From: Bisporella sp. PMI_857
Taxonomy: Eukaryota; Ascomycota; Leotiomycetes; Helotiales; Helotiaceae
Direction of reading: 5' to 3'
Length of the DNA stretch: 64,000 bases
NCBI GenBank assembly: GCA_021307315.1
Contig: JAJSPD010000031.1
Coordinates: 1 to 64,000 of the forward strand
The translations under genes were made by a program, and so were the position numbers. How positions within the stretch are numbered: the stretch's first letter is position 1; every line of letters begins with the position of its first letter. Below, one piece after another: positions 24,412-37,100 of this stretch. The notes below the pieces were generated by a model. That model saw nothing but the letters and a program-made list of their open reading frames with translations, made no database searches and was not told the origin of the DNA.

Positions 24412-25828
24412 ACACGCAGAAGATTGACCTATGGAGAATAGTAGCAGCTGCTACTGAATGACATCGGCAAAAAGCTACTCCATCTCCTGGGCAGCGCCAC
24501 TTTCATGCGAGCTTTACAAATATCGAACTGCAAATATTGGGCATACGGTACTAGATGTACCTACGACAAAACTTAGGCGGAAAATCGCGCATGTTTCTCC
24601 TTTTGCGAAACGACTGAGGATGGAGTAATGGGAGTGGGCAGAGCGCGTAATGACCGCTCCTCTGGTAGGTAACCGACCTCAACATAGAATCGTTACTGGA
24701 CGGGCACTTTTAGGAGCTTTTCGTTGTGCTCTCCGGTTGTTACATTCTACTCGACGTCTCATACGCTTTTCGAGACGTCAAATTCATCTGAAGTTGTGTA
24801 CCAATCGATATTGACGTGGGGACCTATAATTTCCCTTTGTCTAATCGTTGAACTGGAGGCACCGACAGTGGCACGTCCGCTTGGTTTCAGTGCTTGAACA
24901 TCTCGAGACACTTGATATAAAAATCTCATGTCTTGGCGATCAACTCATCAGCGCGTACCTCCGTTCTTATAAGCAACCAAAAAGCTTAACTTGTGCCATG
25001 CGTCGGGATAGATAAGACTTATTGAAGAAAAATAGGCTAAAGCTTCCTAACTTGGGCTGTGATATTGGCAATTGTAAAGGCATAGCGTAACTTAAGCTCT
25101 TGTGAATCATAGGATGCATCATATCGCGACATGGATGTGAATCCAAAGGACCATCAAAGCACCTCTTCCCTACCTGCTGGAACACGTCCAAAGGTTGTGG
25201 TTCCATTTATTTTCCTTGGCACGGTTTGATAGTTCAGAAGTTTGACGTGTCCATCGCATCATTGAAAACAAGACATCTGAGCATCATGCCTGTAGCAATG
25301 GGCCGGCTAAAGTTGCAGATGGGGGTGCGCATTTTGTTCCACGCATTCTTCGAGAATGAAAATTCGTGGAAAGCAGAATGCTCATACGCCGATCAAACTA
25401 CTCAGTCAATATAATCGTAGGGAGTTTGAGACAGGCTTGGCAGATGTAGGTCAAACCCGACCGACACCTCATGCCTTAAAAAAAGGGCAATCAGGCGAAA
25501 ACAAAGATGTCCTGCGTTTTCTTAGAATATGGCGAGGATAGCCACATTCTATCATTCTTTCCCGGATTAAAAAGAAGTAGTAGATCTCGTGAACTCAGAA
25601 AACGCCAATACTATGTCTGGTACTTGAAGCAGGTGATCTGTTTACGGCTGCTGGCCAGACTCACAAGAATTCTGTACGTGCAATCTTATGACCAAGATCT
25701 GACAATGAGCCAGGGCCACTTGTGAGACTACTTTTATACAGGAGAATAATACATTAAAGCGGCTGCTAGCCGTTGGCTGTGATCATCATGAACACACTTT
25801 AATTTGAGAGTTATGCGCGAGTGTTAAT
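24412..25828. other. Intergenic region
   Basis: No gene is supported. Small frames near 25226-25725 on + have no domain or splice support. Confidence 0.45.
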
Positions 25829-27793
25829 TCATACCAAAGGCCCAACGACCTTCAAAGGATGCGCCTCAGTGTTAAAGACCCATTTATTCTTGCCATTATG
25901 CTCAACTTGCCACTCATTATCCTGCAATTCCATTAGCGTGTTGAGAAACATGCTCAAGAGTTTGAGTCTTACTGGAGAGTGAATGAGGTAGCTATATTTA
26001 AGAACCTCTGCAAATAAGAAGCTCTCCTGGAAGTCACCTAAACCGCCGCCACCCGGCTTGGTGACATCGTCCAAGTTCGCGAATCCACTTGCGGTCCGGG
26101 CAGTCGAATTGATAGCTATGAATGCATCCCATGCCCAATCTCGATACTTCTGGTCGCCTGTTGCTCGGTAAGCGTAATAGTAGGATTCGATAGTCTCGGG
26201 ACGCAGAACGTAATTAGATCCGGTACTCCAGAACCCGGCTTTGTTGAAGAACTCGACCTGGTTCGCGGGTGGAGGCGGGTTTGCTTTTGAGTTAGTGGGA
26301 GTATCCTTTTCCACCCATCTATTTTCGATTAGCCTTACATTTGAGCTAAAAGATGTTCTCTGAGACAACAAAAGTATTTTATGTATCCAAATTTATAGAA
26401 TACGTACCTGAAGACTTCCGGGCCAATACCTGTGGCAGTACTCGCATACGTGTTTCGACAACCCTCTGTTAAGGCAAGGCCAAAATCAACGTACTTTTGC
26501 TGTTTCAGGACGAGACCTCCCAAGATAAAGTTTCCACCGTCAAAACAAGCCACTATCTCTAGATTAGTAGTGTGAATAGAGAAGTAGAAAGCGAGCCTAC
26601 AATGCTGCGAGTAGAAAATTTTCTGTCTCCCATTGTACATGGCCAAAAATGTTACATCTGGACGGCTAGCGGGGTGAGATGCAAGATATTTGATGCTGGA
26701 GTCAGCCGCAAGAATCCACCTATCCTATAAATAATCAGGAAACGCTGAACAATAGACAATGGCTGGGTCCATTTTAACTATTGAATCAAAGGCTTACCTT
26801 GTAGGCTGCGAACCTTGTCGTGTCGTACACATACATCTTGATGAGGTACTCGTAGTAACTGTCCGTTCCACCTACCCAACCGCCCTGTGAGTCTTCAAAT
26901 CGTCCCGTGTTTATATTGATCCTCGATCCGACAAGCCCTGGAAACGGCTCGGATGAAGGTGGCTTTGGTGAATTTAGGTAGGACTCAGCTTTTTGCGTCA
27001 AATCCCCATACGTTTCGTTGCCTGTAATATCAGAAAGACGAGTCCATTCCAAAACTAGTGTTCCAATCGTCGCCAGTCCATTAGTGGTCCCGCCGTTAGT
27101 CCTTGGTGGGTTGAAATAAATATCATTATTTGGGACGCCACTTGGAGTATCGAAGGCGAAGGCCATGTTGCTTGCCAGTCTTTCACATTGTTTCAACAGT
27201 GAGTCGACCGCATTCTGATTAGTGGCAAGCTTTGCCAGTGGCCCCTTGAGGAGATCATATGCTACGTCGTATCAGTGATCACATGCAATCTAATTTCTGG
27301 TGAAAGACTTGCCAGATAGCAGCCCCCCAACATAGCGGATTGTGGTTTCAAACAGAGAGATCTCGGAATCATCTTTGGCGATATCGAAGTTGATGGTTGG
27401 GATCCACTCCACAATGGGGTTTACAATAGTGGGGATTTGCATCAGAATGGCCGTGCTCAGGGCATCCACAGCACTTGCTCCCCATCCATTTCTAGATACC
27501 TCAGGTTAGCATTTCCAAAGACTATCACAAACCAAGAACGTGAAATAGTACCTAGAATTGCTATATCCATTGCTGACGGGGTGCAGTTCATCATTCGGAA
27601 AAGCATATTTATAATATCCGTTCCAAGCATGAGTGAAGGCTTCCTTGACTGCATCTGCCCTCTGCCTATTCAGTTCATGGTCATTTGGCCGACTCTGCCG
27701 AGCGACAGGTTGGCCATGAGGCATCGCAAAGACGGTCGAAGAGCACAACCCAACAATTGCTACAACGCCCGCCTTAAGATATCGTGACAGCAT
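25829..27793 (-). CDS. Secreted class I alpha-1,2-mannosidase (GH47)
   Basis: Seven exons: 27793-27552, 27491-27313, 27261-26798, 26724-26601, 26552-26408, 26345-25973 and 25921-25829. They give about 539 aa, the normal size for fungal GH47. The first about 23 residues ([11 protein letters not shown]...STVFA) are a signal peptide, so the enzyme is secreted or luminal. GH47 landmarks in order: the start region [86 protein letters not shown] and the C-terminal NTEAHPLK, whose Thr binds the catalytic calcium in this family. It trims alpha-1,2-linked mannose from N-glycans. Intron 2 (27312-27262) must use a GC donor to keep the frame. Start chosen at 27793 because the upstream in-frame start is TTG. 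Confidence 0.93.
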
Positions 27794-29142
27794 ATCGAGA
27801 GGTGGCACCAACGACTTCAAGGAGGCTTACTGGAAGGTTAAACAGGAACGTGGCGCTATTTAAAAGCCTGGAAGAGGATGAGATGCAATTGGAATGGAGA
27901 CCTAGAGGAGGAATGCAGATAGCGTTAAGTATATATCTCTCGGCAGCAAGCCCAAAGCTGATGGATGTCGTGTCCGATCCTCCAGCTTGATAATCTCTTG
28001 AGAGTAAGCAAAGGAAGGAATCAGAAGAGAACGTTACAACGCATGGGTTGGGGAGATGAAAGTCGATTGTCCTAATGTCTAACCTGGCTTGGTTTGTACC
28101 TTCCTCTTGCAACTGATCACACATCGCCATATGCGACTAATATGTCGATATCCACTGTCAACAATACTAGTGAACTCTTTTGACATACGGAGCATGGTCA
28201 CATCCCTTCTTTGCAGGCATTTCGAATATGTAGTGGACTTTTTTTGTTTTCCTATGCAGTGCAACTGAGAAAGTGCCGCAACGGCAACAACGGATTTTTT
28301 TTCCCGAGGATTTTCACGATTTCGTGCATCACATTGGCTCCTGTCCCCTGGCATGAGGAAGCAACGCATGCCACTCAACTGCATTTGGCCCTCACGCATG
28401 ATTGGTACCCGCGTTTGACCTTGCGGGTGGTGGCGGTGGCGGCGCCAAGGGCCTGGGGTACGGATAGAGGTACAGTACAGGTCCAGGTACAGATATCAGT
28501 ATCGGTATTTAAGGATGTACAGGTACTTCCAGAGGGGCCCACTCCAAACGATCACTAAGTCGGCGTAGCAAGCCGCAAAAGTGTGTGGTGGGGAAACAAT
28601 ATGCAAGGCGACACCAGCAGCAGTAGCGAAAGCATCCGTGCTGCAGGTGTTTTGGTCATGATGGTTGACATCTCGATTTTAATGAACCTATGATAGTGTC
28701 ATGTCAATCAAGGCTAGGTTCAAAAAGAGGAATGAGGGTGTCTGCTGAAGAGGATGGCCAAGGGAGGAGGAGCCAAGGGAAAAGAGCTGACCCAGCCACG
28801 TGATATCTGGAAAATAACATTCATCAAGTGAAGAATTAAGAGGTACAGTACAGTAGTTAATTTCCTCTACCATGACAAGGCATACTGCACGAGAACACGA
28901 TTGAGCCGAGCTTCTTTATATATCACGTGACGGCATTCGATGAATAGTCTGTCACTACTACCCATCCACCATAGTCCTCAGCGCCTACCTTACCTTTTGG
29001 TTTCTTCTCGATATGTTCCCAGCTTATATGTCAGAGCAGCGCTAACACCATATCAAGCTGAACGCCATACCCATGCATCAGCTGCGTTATTCAACTTTAT
29101 CCTCGTTAGGAGGTAGCAATCTGCCAGGTCTCCATGTGAGGA
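27794..29142. other. Intergenic region
   Basis: This holds the promoter of the mannosidase and otherwise no gene I can support. A cluster of GTAC/GGTAC-rich short repeats lies at 28455-28530. Confidence 0.45.
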
Positions 29143-29296
29143 ATGACAAACATACTTACCCACTTGATTGTTCGATGCAGGAGTGTTGCTGACAATCTGA
29201 AGGTGGGTTCAACAGAGAGCAGCACGGTTTATGTAGCGGAAACTTTTGGGGGGGGGGGAAATAGAGACAGTATTATCATTGTTCGACTAAATTGTG

Positions 29297-29697
29297 GAAG
29301 CGCAGATGACCAGGTAGGTTCAAGTTCCCCACCAGGTATGTTTTTGCTTATGTAATCCAACTTGACCACCAGGAAAATTTACAGGCTATGTTACAGGGCT
29401 TAACCCTATAAGCAACGCTATATTGTGCAAAATTTACAGGCTTTGTTACAGGGCTTAACCTTATAAGCAGCGCTATATCGCCCAAAATTTACAGGCTTTA
29501 TTACAGAGCCTAGCTTTATAAACAACGCTGAACTTAACCTTGTAATATTAAAAATAAAAATAAAAAAATCAATTAATAATTTGTTACCGACTAGTTATAG
29601 ACCAGTTACTAGTACATTTGCTTTACCAGGTATGTTTTTTCGCTTAAAAAAACATACCTGGTGGGGAACTTGAACCTACCTGGTCATCTGCCACTCT
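29297..29697. mobile_element. TIR element (MITE-like) with 10-bp target duplication
   Basis: The element of about 400 bp has long TIRs: the segment from GCAGATGACCAGGTAGG at 29302 to about 29346 is matched in reverse complement at about 29647-29691. The direct repeat CTAAATTGTG flanks it (29287-29296 and 29698-29707), the size expected of Mutator-like (9-11 bp) or, less well, hAT (8 bp) insertions. Next to the right TIR a second hairpin (29627-29664) is formed by CCAGGTATG and its inverse. The interior is three tandem repeats plus AT-rich filler, with no transposase. Confidence 0.78.
29374..29538. repeat. Three tandem 55-bp repeats inside the TIR element
   Basis: Units start with AAAATTTACAGGCT at 29374, 29429 and 29484, a constant spacing of 55 bases. 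Each contains GTTACAGGGCTTAACC or a variant and ends near a CAACGCT box. The third unit is more diverged. Confidence 0.8.
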
Positions 29698-29736
29698 CTA
29701 AATTGTGTTGATTCAGATTTTGGTACATTTATCTGA

Positions 29737-31164
29737 TGTGGCCATTTTATCAATTGCTCTAACACATTTATGTCGCGCAATGGTCATAATCTTATGATCT
29801 TTGGCAACACTAGACAGTCCAGTAAGTCCGACAGATGATACCGTGCGGCATAGAGCAGTGGAGTATTGCGATGTTGGGGGAAATTAATTAGGTTATCTTA
29901 TTTCAAATACCAAGAGTAAAACTATGGAAGTAGAGTGATTGAAGGGAAATAACAGACCTTTGTCCGCCAGATTACCTCCTGGGACTAACCAAGGAGAAGG
30001 ACGGAGATGAAGCACAGCGCAAAGGGCTGTCCACAAACAAAATCTATCAATTTTGGGGCTGTTTGCTTGAGCTTGACTACCAAAGTGAGAGTTGTGGGCT
30101 ACTATTCAAATTCTACTTCTGGCTATGAGGAAGTCATGGAAATATCTTTCTTTAATCCTCGTCTCTCGACAAGAGGATATACCTTTGCTAGGTTTTCCAC
30201 GAGGAGCCATACACGTATATGGAGGCCGGCATCAGTTAAATGCATACAGCAAATGAAGATATACCTAGGCATCAGAGCCTCTTCAGTGTTCCTAACTGTG
30301 CAACTGATACCCAATCGGCCTCGCACCAATCTACACCCAAGTTCAGATCAATAAAACAGGATTGTGAACAAGAACCTTGCCTTCTTTGTTGAAAATGTGA
30401 AGCGACTGACAAATCCAAACTTTCCATTTCATGAAGCTTTTACATCATTGATTATCTGAAACGAAACTTGGTCCACAAATAACTACCAACAATACTTGCC
30501 AATAATAGAATCTGCCGTATATTCTAGGATAACCATGAATGTATTTGTGGTATGGGCAACTTCCTTATGAAATCACTCAGGTATAATCGAAATTCCTCCT
30601 GGATATCGTTTCCCAGCCAGATGGAGGTAGGCCCGCGAAGTCTCAATCATATATGATGTAAATCGCTAGGGTGCAAGAGCAGGGACTTAGCAGCAGGTTT
30701 ATAGCTGGCCTCATATTTCTTGTCTACGAGCGCGAGCGAACCACCCATACCAGATAGCTGGGTTCTTGATGTACTTCCAACATAGTACCCCGATGAGTTG
30801 GTCACTTACGTATTGTAGGGCGGAATCAGTACCCATACCCAATGACACACAATGTCAGTACAGCGTTTGATGGCGTACGGAGTTAATATCATTTATAATC
30901 CGGAAGGTCTTTCCAAGTCATTGTCCAATGAATACGCCATGATAGGAATATGCTCGACATCTTCTCTAGCGGGTAAATCTAAATCTATCAAACACAAATT
31001 TACACCGGCGATACACCCAATGACACCTTTGAATGCCTTGAAACCCCAACGAGTTCGACGCCTGTGCTACGACATGGAATTCCGCCAAGCCTGAGAAATT
31101 TTATTCTGAATGCTAGGGATCGGAAATAGGGGAACAGGTCCAGCACGTAGACTAGGTATTGCGA
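29737..31164. other. Intergenic region
   Basis: No gene is supported; frames at 30007-30354 and 30852-31094 show no domain. It contains the 3' flank of the giant synthase gene. Confidence 0.45.
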
Positions 31165-34100
31165 TTACACCCTTTCCAAGGCGACGGTTATATCATGAAG
31201 GAACGAATCCTCTGCAGGGAAAACTTTGGTAACCATGGATGATCGTCCAGATGATTCGTATCCTGCTTTTCTTAAGATAGTGACACGAGCCGGCACGAGC
31301 TTTCTGACTGGGGTGCCATGGAGAGGCGTTGGCTCAAACAGCGTCGAGTTTTTGGTGCTTGTGCCGAAGCCTCCACTTATTCTGCAATCAAAAAGATCCT
31401 TAATCGCTGGGGCTGTGAGCGTCGAGGCTTGTAGGGAGGTTGACATCATGGTCGATGTCTGAACAGAGCTCACAGGGAACCTGCGTTTAGGGGATTGCAA
31501 TATTGTTGTCCCCCAGATATTACTGGCAATTGGGCCAGACTCGGTTTCTGATTGTACTTCCGGATTTGAAGAAGAAGACCTGAGATCGTAGCGGGACTTT
31601 CCGATCCATAGCATCTGCTCGTGCTCTCGTAGGTAACGCTCTCCGCCAAACGATTTTTGCACAATTTCTCTACTCCGCATTCCGATTGCTTGCCTCTGTG
31701 CAGCTTTCTCATACATACGCCTTGTGATTCGTTCAATATCCTCATTACTTGGTTTGTCGGCAAGTATTGGTACGCTTGTTCCTTCAGGATCTTCGGCATA
31801 CCCGCTCCATTCATCTAAGAGCGCGAGAAAATTGATCTGTGCACGGGCGAGATTTCGAGCATCATTTGGTGCTACCACTGAGCTGTAACACTCTCCAGTA
31901 TCAGGATCAGTAAGCACACGCAGTGACGCACCGACGTCCGTACAGACAACAGGCGCGCCAGTGAGGGCCGCCTCTCCCAACGCGAGGGGAAGACCTTCCG
32001 AAATGGAAGAGTTGAGAAAGACCCATGTCTTTTCTAGTACCGTCGTAGGATTTGCTTCCCCGCATAACGTGACATATCTAGGCAATGATTTTGATGCGAT
32101 GATTTCGAAACAGTCTGTCGAGTAAGATGGTGCTTTGTCGATAGCGCCATATATATCGAGACGATAATCTTTGAATCCCCATTCGTTGACTATAATATCT
32201 GCAGCAAGGATTGCTGTCTTAATATCCTTTGCATACCAAACATGAGAGAGCATGGTGACAGTCGGCTTGGTTGAGGTTATAGTATTGATAGGCTTGAACT
32301 TAGTCATGTCAGGGATCTGATACAATAAGGTCAGTATCGGTAAAAACAAGGCGAATTACCGAAGTAACCCCTTTTTTTCAATCATGTAGTGTGATAGAAG
32401 CAGTTTTACTTACGCCATTAACCACAGGATCGATCTTCCTCCGAAAAGTATTGCGATGTTCTAGCCTTCCTTGGCTAGTGCCAATTTCTACTTCCCATCC
32501 TATGTCAAATTAGCAGATACTAAGTATTTAAAGCCGGAATTTCTCGTGGTGAACCATATAGACATTGCTGAGCTGAGAGAATATTCAGAAAACTCACCAG
32601 GGTTAAAGAAATCTGCGCAGGGCAAGATTGTGTCAGCATGATGCAGAACTAGCCTACAGTAATGAGTAGAGTCAGCTAAACAATAAATAGATAGCGAAAC
32701 GGTTATTTTGGCTCAACGTGCCTGTACTTACTGGCTAGTGATTCTCATAAGACCTAATAATGCGTTTCTAACAAAAGGTGCCATTGTACATAGATCGGAC
32801 GAAAGGTAAAGGTTTGTCTCGCGCCAGCTGATTGCATGGTCCCAAATTTGGAGAGTACATCCACGTTTGATCTTGCACACAATTCCGTAAGATGCACTAA
32901 CGCTATGGTGGGAGGCTTGAAAAATAGCTGGTATCCTTTCTGGTAGTGGTATGGAAAAGCTATTCGGTAAATATTAGTGACATTGCCAAGGTGCTTCTAG
33001 TCACTCAAAACGTGAACAAAATCAAGCAAAAACACAAAAAAAACACCAGGGCTGGGTCCGTAGAAATATTGCAGTAATGAGCGGAAGTAAAACAGAGACA
33101 ACTAGAACTGGAATGCTGCTCACATGAACAAATATCTAAACCACAGTTCCAGGGCACCATCAAGCCTAAGTTGTGGTTACGTTAGTTCCTTGAACTACAG
33201 CTATTCAAGATTGAGGACTAACTTACTGTGAAATAGTAGGTATTTCCGTTTGAAACCATCCTTCGGATGGGGTGGGGCTGACTAAGTCTTGTGCTATCCA
33301 AAGATTGCGCCAAGCATCCTTTACTATGCTGCTTGTCCATACAGCGCCCCAGTGTTTCGACTCCGAGAAATAGGCATTGAGATTGATCAGAGCTCGTGTT
33401 GTCTGAAGTATGTCGCTGTGTGAAAAATTGGTTGTCCTAGCTCCTTTGACCAAGGCCGTGAGGATTGGTAGGAAATTCCTCTTTACGTCTAACTTCGTAG
33501 CATCTCTCGGGACATGCTCAACCTCCGTATCCAAACGATCCTGATGAGGAAGTCGCAGTGTTAACCTTACCCCCGAAATATTCTCAAAATCAAAACACGT
33601 GACATGAGATGCTCTACTTAAGAAAAAATATGCCTTGATGTGTCCAGGTTGATGCCTATTTGGAGGAGCACGAGGGGATATATGATGGGAAGATGCTAAC
33701 CTTGAATAAACCATGCGTGGGAGTGAGAAAGTCTAAGCCCCACAGTGGTATGACCTTGAGACTTCGAACATTCATTTCGGTCTAACCGTTGTCAGTTGTA
33801 AAGGGTTGAAACATCATCATGAAGGCGATCTTATTACCTGATGCTTGGGTAGGCCAAAATCATTGGCGGATTCGGCGATCATGTGCCCTATAGATATTTC
33901 TGTCACTCATAAAGTCCCCGGCGACGATGACTATTCTACAGATTCCCGATCATACACATTGAAATGAGTACTCACACTTTACAGACCGAAGATTATTGAT
34001 CATGTCTCTTCGACAAGCAGACACTCCTATTCGATGTTAAGACGAAGTGACGGCCATGGTTTGCGAAACTACGTACCACCACCCTCATTAGGCCAAGTCC

Positions 34101-37100
34101 CAGAATCGACAGCAAGTACCTGTAAGCCGCCATCGTCGAAGTCTGGGGCCTTCGACCTCGTCCGAGAATTCGCGTCACCCCCTTGCCCGAAACTGTAAAA
34201 ATCAGCAATCTTCATGGCCAAAGGAGTCCATCCTGAGATTGCGTTATCTAAGTCTACAGTGGCCATTATTCCTTCCACATTATCGTTAAGGAAAGCTTCC
34301 GCCGAAGCCAGACGTCCACGGTCGCGGTTTCGCCAGTACGAGCGCATCAGAGGCTCTTTTCTTAGAAGCTTCTCATCCAACCATCTCGTTATGACTCCAT
34401 CGAAACCCGGTGTCTCTTTCCAAGCTTTCCAGAGTCTTGACCTCGCTCGTGAGGTCGAGACTGGCGTGCGATGCGTGTTATATCCGAACCATCTCGCCAC
34501 AGCGCGAGACTTTAGGGATTTGAAGCTTAGAAGAGGGTCGTCGTCCGAGAAACTATAATTGGTCGGCTTTTTCAACACTCTGCAAATGAACAGATATCAG
34601 CCAAATGGATCTATACGGTAAGGGCGTACTGACCCAAGATGATCAAATTGAATAATTGGCGGAGTGTCAATCGGACCTCCGTTAAGTGTTGTCAGAATAG
34701 TTGGGTGAAATTTGTGATCATAGATCCAGCGAGACTCATAAACATCCGAACCAAGGACAAAGGTTGCTTCCATGACTTGTGAGGATGGGATCCACGTATC
34801 TAACCTCTCTGGATGATTAGACGGAGGGGCTGACCACGAGACTGTACAAGTCATATGAGGAAGAACAAATTCAGCACGCAGAAGATCGTCTTCGAAATTA
34901 CTTGCTTGACGATAGTGACAACTGAAACGCACAAGGCTGCCATGGAGAATATATGAACCCCGTTGAACTAGTCCCTGCTTGTTGAATATATGCTCCTCAG
35001 ATTTGTTGTTGCCCTCGATGCATATCCGGAGAGCGGGGTATCTAAGCTTAGCGCCCTTGGATAGCCTTTTTTTCGTGCTCTCTACCTTGCTAGAATATTC
35101 GTATTTGTAGAAGTTGGTCTTAGCGCCATTCGAGTAATCTTCTCTGGTCAGCAGATGCATGCCTTTATTGTAAGTGCTGATCCGCTGTAGCTTGACTTTG
35201 TCGGTTGGCTCTCTGTCCAGATTTCCAGAGTATTGATATACTTTGAATGTCCCAGCCTCACCGTATGGTGCGTGAATAAAAGCTGTGGATAGACCCGCAT
35301 TACTTTCTAAAGATATACGTTGCCGCTTCTGTATGGTAACAGTTGTTCCACCGATGCGGCCCCATAGAGTCCTGACATTCCCTCTCCCATAGAGGAGAAA
35401 AAATGGTAATACGAGATTTTGTAATCGTTTGGTATAAACCCATAGGCTAGTAATCATGAACATGGTGATGCTTCGAAGGATTTTGGGGCAGGGCTTCAGA
35501 GCATAGTCGAGCTCTCGTTGCAATTCAGGTTCGGCAACAAAGGCAAGAGCTATCAGCTTCAGACCAATTCCGATGTTGTGGTAAAGCGAGCTAAACGGAG
35601 TCTTTAGTCCTCGGAACAACGCCACTGTCGCACGTCGTGAATCATGATGGTTTACTTGGGAGAACGAGAAGGAGTTGACGGCATCATCTAGTGTCAGATC
35701 GCTCTCCACAACTGTCATTGTTCGTCTGAATTCCAAAGCATATTTTCTGTTAGACAGCGTGACGTATGCACCAAAATTGCAACGGGCCACAAAGGTTCTT
35801 ATAGGTATATCCAGCGCTTTATCAGATATCACCCAGGTTTGCTGCTCTTTCGTAAGCATTTCCCCCCGTCCTGTGCATCTTCTGACCACCAGTTCTCGAA
35901 GATACCGTGGCAGCCCTTCCCAAGCAAGATCTGGGTCATAGCCTAGTGAGATATACCGCAGAGTCTGCAGATCGCTTTGTTGCGCAAATGATTTTATATT
36001 AGTCGATGACGCTAATGAATCAATATGGTTTCTGACTCGCTGCGATACAGGTGATTCCCTGGGAAGAAAAAGAGACAATAGAGACTCTGAGAGGCAGGCA
36101 TCATCGTGGCTAAATCCAAGAAATGCTTCCGCAATAGAATGCACCAGGATTTCAGCAGTGCTTCCTGAGGTTAGTGAAATCCAAGAATCAATGGTTGCCA
36201 TCAATCTGCGATCATAGGCAGATAAAATAAAACTTATATGTTAATGCAGCTAATGACCTTGAAAAAGAGTCACACAACAAAACAGGGGATTTGACAATGT
36301 TCCACGCATAGAAATAACAAAAAAACTCACAATTGACAAAAGATACTGATAGAACGTTGCTTCGACTCATCCATGTTTTCACAACCGACAATAATCCGCA
36401 TGTTCCCGTTGGAAGTGTAGCTAATTGCCTGAACATTGTGACTGCTCATTGCGGCCATTGAAACACAATCGATGACTACATTTCCGCCCTCAAAGGCAGA
36501 TAATGCTTGCTGAAATATTCTGATTGCATCTGGAAATGCTTCAAGAGCAAGGCTTGATAAGCGGCCACGGGCAGAAACAATCTTCTTGATCGAGTGAAGA
36601 ATAACTGTCTTGACTCCTTGACCAGGCTGGGTTTCAGGATCCAAGCGGTATCTCTCTTCCTCTGTTAACGCCGAGAGATTGTCGTAAAAGATACGCAACT
36701 CATCCTGAGATAGCATAGGGTCATCCTTGGGTCCAGATATGGAATGATAGTTTCCATCTTGACCAAAACCAGTATCTGCGTCACCCTGTCCACTTCTCTT
36801 TTCACTTGTTGACTTGAGCTTGATCCGTGCATAATATAAAGATAGCACTCCTGCTGTCCACTGAATTACTCACGATTAGCGATCAATGGCTAAGCCGAAG
36901 GCTGGGGCGCACTATAGATGAGATATGGGATTGGAAGTTAAGGCGGATTTGGGAGTAAACATAGAAAGAAAGCTTTATTGCTAAAATTCAGGACTTACAG
37001 TTGCCACTGCAAGTGAGATTACGTCGCAGTAAGGGAATTCTGGAATGAAGTGCCTTAGTAATTGTCCAAGAGGAATGCCGATTAGGACCGCCACAAGTAG

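Larger units (their letters stand above)
29143..29736 (+). pseudogene. Short ORF interrupted by a TIR element
   Basis: A plus-strand frame from the ATG at 29143 reads protein-like residues (for example SSTVYVAETFGGGG then SIIIVRLN) up to the left edge of the element at 29297, then runs into the insertion. Removing the element together with one copy of the flanking repeat CTAAATTGTG would continue the frame for about 9 more codons to a TGA at 29734-29736. No family is recognised. It may be the last exon of a disrupted gene or chance; a run of 11 G at 29249-29259 could also cause frame errors. Confidence 0.35.

Noticed and set aside
36880..36910. Possible extra small exon of the giant synthase after the acceptor TCTATAG
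   Set aside because: In the required phase it reaches a stop codon before any usable donor, so the longer intron to 36861 is preferred.
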